Source of the DNA: Trichopria drosophilae
Lineage: Eukaryota > Arthropoda > Insecta > Hymenoptera > Diapriidae
Length of the DNA: 64,000 bases
Direction of reading: 5' to 3'
Assembly: GCA_030407085.1 (NCBI GenBank)
Contig: CM059584.1
Location: 9,052,001 to 9,116,000 of the forward strand
Program-made: the position numbers and the translations under genes
Shown here: one piece after another, positions 50,481 to 60,372 of the stretch
Layout: every line of letters starts with the position of its first letter
Numbering within the stretch: position 1 is the stretch's first letter
Notes under the pieces: generated by a model
The model's input: the letters and a program-made list of their open reading frames with translations, nothing else
Database searches by the model: none
Told to the model about the DNA's origin: nothing

Positions 50481-51239
50481 TTATCGCTGTACCGTATAAC
50501 TCTGCGTTAAATCGATCGATAGTTTCATTTTGTTAAGTATCTATTAAGTATATGTAATAAATTTAAATTTAATGGAGAATAAAATGGAATAGGTACGTCG
50601 TCATTGTAAGTGGAATTGGCACATGACACATAGTGTATTTAAAAAATATCGTGTATAGTTTTATTATTACATGACATATTGTCAGGACGTCTAAATATCC
50701 GCTTTTACCATCCTGTTAACGTCCACAAGACATCCTCAGGATACATGACGCCTCGAGGACGTTAATAAGACGTTAAAAGCGGACATTTGGACGTCCTGAG
50801 GAGCTCCTGAGGACGTCCCCAGGACAGTGTGCTGTGTGGGTATTGGTCGAAAGAAGACGTTTTCCCGGAAAAAGAAGTAACGCTTCTAGTGTTTATAATT
50901 TAATTCGCTTATCCTTGTAAATATTTTCTTTTTCAGATATATCATATAAAAAAAAATTTGAAAACAAAAAAAATGTGAGATAAATGTCTGCAAAGAAATT
51001 TATGTACTCCGATTATCCTCGTTCTACGAAGGCTCACAATCTCATACCACATCAGAATTTTAATATTACCAGAATTAGCGATTCGGACCCGGTAATTCTT
51101 CGTTCCAATTCGTATGGAAGTCCTCGACTTCCGATCTTGCTTTGTTTTCACTGTTGCACCTGAAATGTACTTTCGATGACTATCCTTTTCGACTTCGGTA
51201 TTATCCACTACCCGTCCTTTCGATCCTCGTTGCTCTAAA
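50481..51239. other. AT-rich stretch without gene
   Basis: Besides the short inverted repeat at 50.7 kb, nothing is recognised. Part of 51.0-51.24 kb may belong to the LTR that starts at 51,638. Confidence 0.4.
50683..50798. repeat. Inverted repeat with GGACGT words, 116 bp
   Basis: CAGGACGTCTAAATATCCGC at the left is answered by GCGGACATTTGGACGTCCTG at the right. Several CCTGAGGA and GAGGACGT words follow to 50,825. It could be a tiny MITE or a stem-loop. Confidence 0.6.
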
Positions 51240-51638
51240 TCCTCAAATACACTTCTTGTGAGATCGAGAACATCCTCTCTCTCCTTATTGTTTTAATCCC
51301 GTTTTCTGGCGGAAAGAGGTATCTTCCCTTCCTTGCTTGGTCGTTGAAAGGTGGAGTGGCTCCGGAAGTTCCGAATATGTTGACCTGAAAACCACTCCAC
51401 AAATCTTAACAAATATACATCACAGTCCGTACCATTTAGCTATTGTAGGGGGGGGGGGGGGCTGGTCCCAGATAGACACCAGAAAAACCTATGCACGCCC
51501 CCAATCGTGCACAGGATTTACTACACCGCTTTTTTCTACATGGCTTCTTTCTACACAAAATATATTTACACTGTGTCGTTCGCTTCGGAAGCATACTGGC
51601 GCCGTCTAGTTAACGAATACATAAACTCGTATATAACA
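51240..51638 (-). mobile_element. Probable 3' LTR of a Ty3/Gypsy element (far edge uncertain)
   Basis: Read on the minus strand, a purine-rich tract AAGTTCGGAGGGAT (51,652-51,639) is followed at 51,638 by TGTTATATACGAG, the pattern of a polypurine tract meeting the TG of a 3' LTR. GGCGCCAGTATGCTTCC, a word common in such LTRs, lies 35 bp inside. The far end is not determined. A run of G lies at 51,449-51,462. Confidence 0.6.
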
Positions 51639-52786
51639 ATCCCTCCGAACTTAAATTTGAAATAATATAAATGTTGACTTTTGATTCCAGATCAAGAAAA
51701 TCTCTGGGTTTCCTAATTCGGTTTGACCGCCGCAATGTCACCTTACAATTTTCTAGAGTTGTCGATTCCCGAGTTTGATCCTTAGTCAGAATGGAATTAT
51801 CTCTCATCGATTGATTTAAAACGCTAGACTCTTTATTAATTCATGATAACGTCTTGTATAAAATGTGTGGTTCTGGAATGACTTTTTCGCACGGTGTACT
51901 AATCTCGTTTGTAACAGTCGGATTCCTATTAACATCGATTACATTCGATTGATCACTGATATGTTAATTTACAGGCACCTCTAAGTTACACGTTCGATGT
52001 TGATCGATATGCTTTTTCCACAATCGATCGTTGTTTGTACGTACTACATAAGTGACTAGTCCTAACTTTTTGACAATTATTGATTTTCTCCACTTATTAT
52101 CAGCGTAATCTTTCGCCATAACGACTTGATCGTAGAACGCAATATTGCGTTTTCCCCTAAAGTATCGCTTCTGCTCGGTTTGCTTTTGTCGCACTTTTGC
52201 CAAATTTCCGGTTTAAGGAGGTCCAATCTAGTTCAAAACTTACAATTTATTTGTAGCTCAGCCGGACTTACGCCTGTCGTACAATTACTTAGCGCGTCGT
52301 ACATTATCTTTCAATAACAACTTAAATTTAGTTTTAAAAGTCTTTACCGCGTTTTCCGCAGCGCCATTTGAAGCTGGGTGATATGGAGCTGTGAGGATGG
52401 GACGAACCATTTCTTTGCAAAAATTCTGCAAATTCTTTTGATCGTCACTAGTTTGAATGGGATTCCCCATGTACAGAAATAATCTTTAAGCGCCCTAATT
52501 GTTATTTCTGACATAATCTTAGACATTTCCTTTACCTCTATCCACTTCGAAAAGGCGTCTATTATTATTAGATAAATCCTCCCTTCTACTGAACCCACAA
52601 AATCTGCATGGAGTCTGTGATTTGGACCATCTGACCATTCCCAAAAACGTGGAGAGAGGCTCTGGGTGGATGAGATCGCTTTTATGTCGTCTGATACAAA
52701 ATTTAGATACGTATATTCATCTGCGGTTTCCGTTTTCCGCTTTGCGCTGCAGGTAAGGGAAATCGCGATAAACTTGATCATGATTT
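51610..52786 (-). pseudogene. Broken Ty3/Gypsy pol: RNase H edge, integrase core, C-terminal module
   Basis: Four minus-strand pieces lie in the right order. First, DEYTYLNFVSDDIKAISST is like the linker after RNase H. It is joined directly to HADFVG, YLIIIDAFSKWIEV and YFCTWGIPFKLVT, the integrase core, so the integrase zinc finger seems deleted. A frameshift leads to ILTAPYHPASNGAAENAVKT, the third catalytic block with its glutamate. After another break come YFRGKRNIAFYDQVV and LWKKHIDQHRTC, the end of integrase, and last RRSNRIRKPRDFLDL, the usual pol end just before the polypurine tract. Reverse transcriptase, gag and the 5' LTR are absent. It cannot be active. Confidence 0.85.
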
Positions 52787-53161
52787 CTCAAATGATTTTG
52801 GAAGTGATATGTTTTCTATGACTTCTCATATGATTGAAAAAAGAATACTTTATGATTTCTCGAAAGTCCTCATGAAATTATACGTATAGTCTATAAGAAG
52901 TATTAAAAAAGAATTCTTTTATAACAGATTTGAGTTACCGACCGATTTTCTCGCAAGCGCAGACCACCCCCCCCCCCCTCCTAAATCGCGTTACTTAAGT
53001 TACAATGATTCCCTAATATATTTTCGTCGTATTCGTTATATGACGATGATTAAAGAACGAAATTGCATCACGAAATATTATTTTCCATTATAGTTGCTCC
53101 GTACAATCGAACACATTAAAAATCTCTAAATTAATAGAATTACTCAATAAAAAAAAAGCCA

Positions 53162-53190
53162 AGCGAACACGGATTCGAACCCAGGTTCGA
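53162..53190 (-). other. B-box-like tRNA fragment
   Basis: CCTGGGTTCGAATCCGTGTT on the minus strand is a good RNA polymerase III B box with flanking stem, followed by a T-run. No A box or anticodon arm is found upstream, so it is at most a tRNA or SINE fragment. Confidence 0.35.
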
Positions 53191-54496
53191 AAAAAAAATC
53201 TAGGATCGTATGTTAAATTGGTAAATGAAATAAATGATAACAATTATTAATTATTATTAGAGATAAATTACTAAAAATTCGACTAATAATCAAAATGATA
53301 AAAGACCTAGCTCAGTCTCGATTCGATAACTGACGTGAAATTTTGTCAGAAAAACATGGATTTAAGTAACATGCAGAATAATTCTTAACCCGATAAGGCA
53401 CGAATCATAATCTGATTAGTATTGTTGTCAGTAATAAATAGATAACCACGACCTAAAAGCATGCATCTAAAAAATGTCATGATATGATGAATAGATATGA
53501 CACTGATTAAATCGATTATTATTACATTTGCACATGTAATGTTAAATAAGTAAATAAATATAAAAAAGTCTTGTGTGTGAAAAACAATACACGTACATGA
53601 TAAAATATTTTTTTGAAAGAAAACCATGGGTATCTTATATAGTACGTGGAAAAATTAAATAGTACACGAACCTAAGAAATAATGAATTAGAAATTAACTG
53701 TTATTCAAGAAGTATTGTTAAAACCATCGTAAATCTAGTTATTTTAACCAGAAAATCTGTACTATTAAACTTATCATTTTTCTGATAGGAATAGCCAAAA
53801 ATTTCTTGTTAACGTTTTTCTGTCAATTTAACCCGTTTTTTCTGGTAATCCATAATAATCAGAATATTTTACCAGAAAGGTTTATTACGTTACTATAGCT
53901 GACATTTAATGGGAAAGATTGAATTCCATACGTGGATAATGCGGGCCATCTACTGTTCGCATATGTAACCATATTCTGCATAAATTGAACCAGTAAAAGA
54001 GGGACAAATCTTTCTAGTAAACACCGCCCTGTTACATTAAACTGAATAATACAATTTGCATTATCGAAATAATCTATTATTTTACTAATTTCCACAATGC
54101 AGAAAAAAGTCCTGTCCTACTATTTTGTATAAAATGTGTTAAAACTAATGTGTTGAAAATAGCAGTAGTATATATGTGGAATGAGTTTTTTCGAGTTTCT
54201 TCTAAGCCATATGTGAATTATACAGTATTCCAGTAATCTTACACAACGTAAGATAAATGTTATCAAAATTGACAAAGCCTCGAAATTAAGTAACAGAGAC
54301 TATTCGAAATTTACTACTGTAAAGTATCGAAACCCATCATTTCATTGGCGTAATCGCACATTTCGTCGTGATAATTAAATGCAAGTACATGTAAAGATTG
54401 ATAGCTTGATCTCCTCTTTCAAATTCCGTGATCAGAATCTGGTGATTTTGTAGGAAAAAGTTATTGTTTGTTCGCAACCAACGTGTATTTTGACGT

Positions 54497-54739
54497 TTAA
54501 TAAGACAATTCGGACGATTGCAAAAGGTAGTAATAGCTAATTCTGTTACCAACCTTTTCTTCCACCAGATTAAAAAAATGGTTCTGATTTTTGATGAATC
54601 GAGCATGGATGTAGAAAATTTGGGATAGAAATTGGTCTACTTTTCCACGGAATTGTGACACTTTGTCATGTAAAGAAGCGCCCATCATAACGAAGCAGAA
54701 AAAAATGAAAAGAACTATTTGACGTGGAGGTCCAATCAT
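54497..54739 (-). CDS. Weak candidate: exon of an unrecognised small secreted protein
   Basis: Unrecognised. An 80-codon frame opens with ATG and a convincing signal peptide (IVLFIFFCFVMMGA, residues 8-21), followed by a charged stretch HDKVSQFRGKVDQFLSQIF that could be helical. It then runs into a stop. A second frame overlaps it and extends to 54,337, and a third piece in the first frame ends MCDYANEMMGFDTLQ near 54,316, so either splicing or frame damage is possible. A 78-codon frame at 53,859-54,095 may or may not be related. It could be chance in AT-rich DNA. Confidence 0.2.
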   Translation of the reverse strand: MIGPPRQIVLFIFFCFVMMGASLHDKVSQFRGKVDQFLSQIFYIHARFIKNQNHFFNLVEEKVGNRISYYYLLQSSELSY

Positions 54740-55172
54740 ATTTAGGTCAAAGTGGCTTCGATAGATATGTTACAACAATATAGTGTTTCTTATATGTATG
54801 AAAACTGAAAATGATTTACAACCATGACCTATGGCCTGAGTCGACGTAAAATTGAAAATGAGCATTTTCAAAACTTCGACCCCGACGACAGGCCAGCCGA
54901 AATATTAATAAATAGAAGTTGCAAAACACTTACTTCATGCATTTGTATTGTAATGGACTATTCGATGCATATTGCCTATTTACTATGTTTTTACTAATTA
55001 CTGTCTGTATTATTATGATCGTATATATATAATATACAGGGTATCCCAGAACTCCCGCATAATATTGCAGGGGGTGAATCTTGAAATCATTCTGAGCCAA
55101 AAAGTTTAATACTAAAATGGGATCTGAAGCTCAGAATTTGAGTGGCAATACATCAAAGTTTAATATATAATA

Positions 55173-56161
55173 GGGGAGAACTGGGTAATTACGGCAGGTC
55201 GGATAATTCCGCCCCCCCCCCCTAATATCTCGCTTACAATATGACAGCCCGTAATGTTATTCAAATTTTGTGAAAACACTGATGAGTACAACTATTTTGA
55301 TTGCGGTAGTTGTTTATTTACTTTGCATTGAACCATGTGGCAGTGATGTTATTGTTTCTTACTGCGCTAATTTAGAAATTGTAGTATTATAAATAAGTAA
55401 ATATAGTTTGAAATTATTGTGCAAACGAATCAAACGTAAGTAATTTAGAAAGCTTTAACCTTATATTTAATGAAATCAATTTGGTTTTTAGTGAGATGAG
55501 AGTGTGTTTTTAAGTGCGTGTATTTTTTTAAATAACGAACGTGTAGGGTCATTCCGACCCCTAATGTACGGGGTAATTGCGACCGTCCTTTTTCGAGTTT
55601 ATTTTCGTTTGCTTTTTATCACAACCATATTATGCAATATTATGTATACATTGTATATAATGTATCACAAATGTGTTGATTTTTTTTCTTTCTACATTTC
55701 GACAACAACATTTGAATTTGCTTCGCTTGTTTTCTCGTGCGATATTAGAAGTGACTACTTGCGTTTTCATTTTTGACCAACAATGTAGAGTAGGTATGTG
55801 ATCTATGTACGTAGTGTTGTACATAAACAAGTTATTGTGATAACAAAATATTATCTTCTTTACTTATTATTAATAAATGTAAATTAAACCTATAAATCAC
55901 TACGAAATTGTGCTGAGAAACGAGGTCGGAATTACACCTTTTGGGGTCGAAGTTACCCATACTTTGACAGAATCTGAAGAATTGCAATTTTTTACTAGTG
56001 GAGGTATAATACTATAATAGACCTATAACACGGTATTAATAATATCGATAAATGTTTACCCATGCAATACACTTTAACATAACGTACAAATTCATTAAAT
56101 CACATTCTCTACCTCAAAAATCAATTTTGCTTAGGTAGGTCGGAATTACCCCGTTCTCCCC
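55173..56161. mobile_element. 989-bp element with GGGGAGAAC...GTTCTCCCC termini
   Basis: The left end GGGGAGAACTGGGTAATTAC is answered by GGTCGGAATTACCCCGTTCT and CCCC at the right end. Inside are further copies of the same theme: GGTCATTCCGACCCC, GGGGTAATTGCGACCG and GAGGTCGGAATTAC. A run of C lies at 55,211-55,220. A 90-codon frame at 55,504-55,776 has no recognisable domain. A non-autonomous DNA transposon is likely. Confidence 0.75.
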
Positions 56162-56691
56162 AATAATAAATAAAAAAATAACCATGACACCAAAAAACAA
56201 CAAAAAACGTAGACTCCGAATCTAACATTGTAAGATGGAATATTATAAAGTAGTCGATTGCTTATAACAATTGTTCAAAACAATTTGTCTATAAAAATTT
56301 GTTTATAACAAATCAATTGTTACATAATGTAGTAATTTTTTTATTTTCGTGTGATTTGAAACAAAAAGATCCTTATCAACTTATTTTTTAAATTTAAATA
56401 TTTATTAAGTTATTATTTAATACAGTTGAATTAGAAAAACGTCACGTCGTACAGATGCAGCATTTCTGATTTGATCGTTACCACTTTGAGCACTATAAAG
56501 TTTCTCCTTTTTCTTCGATTTTTGACTAATAATATATAATTTCCGATTTAGAAAAATCACTCATTTTATATTAAATAAATTATCAAGCTCTACATAATTG
56601 CACTTGACGTAAGAGAGAATGCCACTAAGAATGTTAACCCAGCATCCGGCATAGCGACTTTGTTCGAATTTTAGTTAAACATGTTGAAACC
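56162..56691. other. AT-rich spacer
   Basis: No gene or repeat recognised between the inverted-repeat element and the minisatellite. Confidence 0.6.
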
Positions 56692-58672
56692 ATGTGGAAT
56701 TCCATATTGATTTTCATGTGGAATTCCATATGGATTTTCGATGTGGATTCCATATAAATGTTCTACATGGATTTTCCAGGTCGATTCCATAAGAATTTGT
56801 GTGGATTTTCCATATGAATTTTCGATCCGGATTCCATATGGATGTCATATCGTTCTCCATATTAATTTTCCATGTGTATTCCACATAAATTTTCCATGTG
56901 CATTCCGTATGAATTCTCTATATGTATTTGTTGGAAATCCGTGTAGAAAATTTATATGGAATCCTCATCAAAAATCAATATGGAAAATCCGTACGGAATC
57001 CACATCGAAAATCTATATGGAATGCATGTCGAAAATCCATATAGAGTCCATATGGAAAATCGACATACATCTACATGGAATCCACAAGGAAAATCCATAT
57101 GGAATTCCGCATGGAAAATCCGTGTAAAAAATTTATATGGAATCCACATCGAAAATCCACATGGCATTCAGATCGAAAATGCATATGAAATCCACATGGA
57201 AAAACCGTGTCGAAAATTGATATGAAATCCCCATCAAACATCTACATGGAAAATCCACTGCAATCTACATGGAATCCACATGGTAAATCTATATGGAATC
57301 CATGCCGAAAATCCATATGGAATCCATATGGAATCCGCATGGAAAATCCATACGTCATCCAGATCGAAAATCCATATGAAATCCACATGGAAAAACCATG
57401 TAGAAAATTTATATGGAATCCACATCGAAAATACATATGGAATCCACATCGAAAATTCATATGGAAAATCCATACAAATCCAAAATCCATATGGTCAAAA
57501 AACTACATGGAAAATCCACAGTAATGTACATGGAATCCACATGGAAAATCTATATGGAATCCAGGTCGAAAATCCATGTGGCATCCACGTGGAAAATCTA
57601 TATGGAATCCACGTCGAAAATCCATGTCGCATCCACATGCAAAATCTATATGGAGAACGATATGGAATCCACAAGAAAAATCCATACGGACTTCCACGTG
57701 GAAAATGTATATGCAATCCACGTCGAAAATCCATATTGAATCCACGTTGAAAATCTATATGGAGAACGATATGGAATCCATATGGAAAGTCCGTGTAGAA
57801 AATTTATATGGATTCCACATCGAAAATCCAAATGGTATCCAGATCAAAAATCCATAAGAAATCCACGTGGAAAATCCGTGTAGAAAATTTATATGGATTC
57901 CACAACGAAAATTCATATGGAATCCACATCGAAAATTCATATAGCATCCAAATCGAAAATCCATAAGAAATCTACATGAAAAATCCGTGTTGAAAATTTA
58001 TATGGAAAATCCGTGTAAATCCACATGCAAAATCTATATGAAGAACGATATGGAATCCACAAGAAAAATCCATACGGACTTCCACATGGAAAATATATAC
58101 GCAATCCACGTCGAAAATCCATATTGAATCCACGTTGAAAATCTATACGGAGAACGATATGGAATCCATATGGAAAATCCGTGTAGAAAATTTATATGGA
58201 AAATCCGCGTCAATCCACATGCAAAATCTATATGGAGAACGATATGGAATCCACAAGAAAAATCCATACGGACTACCACGTGGAAAATGTATATGCAATC
58301 CACGTCGAAAATCCATATTGAATCCACGTTGAAAATCTATATGGAGAACGATATGGAATCCATATGGAAAATCCGTGTAGAAAATTTATATGGAATCCAC
58401 ATTGAAAATCTATATGGAATCCATCTCGAAAATCCATATGGAATCCACATGGAAAAACCGTGTCGAAATTTGATATGGAATCCCCGCCAAAAATCTACAT
58501 GGAAAATCCACTGTAATCTACATGGAATCCACTGTACTCTACATGGAATCCACATGGTAAATCTATATGGAATCCATGTCGAAAATCCATATGGTATCCA
58601 CATGGAAAATATGTATGGAATCCACATCGAAAATTCATATGGAAAATCCACACAAATCCATATGGTCAAATA
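56692..58672. repeat. Minisatellite, about 24-bp unit, about 80 units, one orientation switch
   Basis: The unit begins CATATGGAATCC and continues with a second half carrying CACATG or CACATC and ending AAAATC; the halves resemble each other, suggesting a 12-bp ancestor. From about 56,940 rightward units read in this sense; from 56,692 to about 56,925 they are inverted (GATTTTCGATGTGGATTCCA). Units vary in CATATG, CACATG, CACGTG and CATGTG. A composite block starting GAACGATATGGAATCCACAA recurs at about 57,657, 58,041 and 58,243, so there is higher-order structure. Because 24 is a multiple of three and no frame has a stop, many overlapping frames of 60-177 codons appear on both strands. I do not regard them as genes. 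Confidence 0.92.
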
Positions 58673-58673
58673 T

Positions 58674-58790
58674 AATCGATCTCGCGCTCGAACTGCCGGA
58701 TAAAAAATAAAAAATATGATTTTATAGAGCTCGCCAAACTGAACATTATTTTGTATATTTAACATTTTTCCCTACGATTTGTATTTTTAT
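58674..58790 (-). mobile_element. Jockey-like retrotransposon 3' tail fragment, inverted
   Basis: Reversed, it reads AAATGTTAAATATACAAA, then GTTCAGTTTGGCGAGCTC and GCAGTTCGAGCGCG, matching 61,807-61,900 in the same order. It abuts the minisatellite directly. A TAAAAAATAAAAAATAAAAA stretch beside it may be the remains of a tail. Confidence 0.75.
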
Positions 58791-58845
58791 AGATAAAAAA
58801 TAAAAAATAAAAAGTCTTAAATTTCATAGTTTCGAAATCAATACA

Positions 58846-60249
58846 ATTTTCAATATAAATCGTCGTATCTCGGTCAAATATCAACCAAATGAGTTGAAAT
58901 TTGCACAGTAAACTCGTGATTTATGTATGAAGACTACGAGCTATTGTCCGTAATTAAAAATAACAATTTGTTATTGTTATTCATTAACAAACTTAAGGTC
59001 GCGAGAAATCTTAGTTTGCATCTTTGACGGAAAAAAGTGTGTTAAAAAGTTTACCTTTGAGAAAACTTCCAGTGACAAAATTGTTCGTGTAGGATTGAAG
59101 AAGTTTTCTGGAAAATTTCAACTCAATCGGTCTATAATTTTTTAATGTATGATGATTAACAGAGAAGCGCTCGGCGCCCGTGGTATTCGGTCAGCGCGCG
59201 AAAAGTCGGCTTGTTGCGGTGGAAATATGAATATATTATTACGTGTGCTGGTGTGCACATCTGGTATTTCATACATGGCTTTATATATTTGAATCTCAAT
59301 CAATAGAAAGTTTTCAAATGATATATAAGGACTTTACTCTTTTAATCTTAATCTATTCAATTGGTCAGTTAGTCCTTAAATTTTTAATTGTTGGCGGACT
59401 TTCTATGAGAGTCACGAATTAGTTCACTTGTGATTTCAACAATGTATTTATTTTATATTGAAAACTACTTATACTAGTGTAAAAAACAAAAATGAATACC
59501 TTATTCTTAGCAACTTTGCATTTGTTTTTCTCCCACGAATTCATTGTTCGTTTTCTTGCGACAAGTGTTCGACATATGCTTTATTGTATTAGCTCTACTG
59601 AAAATAGATAAGTTTTTTACGTAAAAAATTCGAAACGTATGAATAACAAAGCGGTACTGTAAAGTCAGACAGAGTGAGGTCTGCTTTGTTTACAAAAAGA
59701 AATCTTCCGCTAAGAAGTCTCCCGGAATTCCGCCAACAATGTAAATAAAAATTTAAGGACTAACTTATCAATCGAATAGATCAAGATTAAAAGAGAAAAG
59801 TCCTTCTATATAATTTGAAAAGCCATGTATGAAATACCCGATGGGCATACGTAATAATATATTCATATTTCCTCCGCAACAAACCGTAGACTTTTCGCGC
59901 GCTGACCGAATAACAGGGGCGACGAGCGCTTCTCTGTCATCATAGATTAAAAAATTATAGACCGATTAAGTTGAAATTTTCCAGAAAACTTCTTCAATCC
60001 TACATGAACAAGCTTGTCACTGGAAGTTTTCTCAAACGTAAACTTTGTAACACACTTTTTCCCGTCAAAGATACAAACTAAGATTTCTTGCGGCCTTAAG
60101 TTCGTTATTGAATAACAATAACAAATCGTTATTTTTAATTACGGACAATAGCTCGTAGTCTTCATGAATAAATCACGAGTTTACTGTGCAAATTTCAACT
60201 CATTTGGTTGATATTTGACCGAGATACGACGATTTATATTGAAAATTGG
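58846..60249. mobile_element. 1.4-kb palindrome with arms of about 550 bp
   Basis: The left arm (58,846 to about 59,405) is repeated inverted as the right arm (about 59,690-60,249). AATATAAATCGTCGTATCTC at the left end is answered by GAGATACGACGATTTATATT at the right end. AATAACAATTTGTTATTGTT is answered near 60,110, and GTTGGCGGA near the centre by TCCGCCAAC. By eye the arms are about 85-90% alike with small indels. The spacer of about 290 bp is unique and non-coding. It is probably a foldback-type DNA element inserted beside retrotransposon sequence. Confidence 0.85.
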
Positions 60250-60372
60250 CATGCAAAATCAGCATTCAACTTCTCTAAAATTGTGATTCAGTGTAGAATT
60301 AAATAATATAAAGTATTAGAAATTAAAGAAATTTATAGCTACGAATGGTCATTTTGTGCTTCGAATAGCTTT

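Larger units (their letters stand above)
52787..55172. other. AT-rich DNA with few signals
   Basis: Contains a run of C at 52,968-52,979, a B-box-like GGGTTCGAATCC on the minus strand (53,162-53,190), the weak secreted-protein candidate at 54.5-54.7 kb, and the repeat end at 54,846-54,905. ACAGGGTATCCCAGAACTCC near 55,036 resembles a terminal motif common in insect repeats. Confidence 0.5.

Noticed and set aside
56692..58672. CRISPR-like array
   Set aside because: The sequence is eukaryotic, there are no unique spacers, and units are contiguous.
56741..58765. About 18 overlapping frames on both strands, up to 177 codons
   Set aside because: All follow from a stop-free 24-bp repeat unit; no unique coding sequence.
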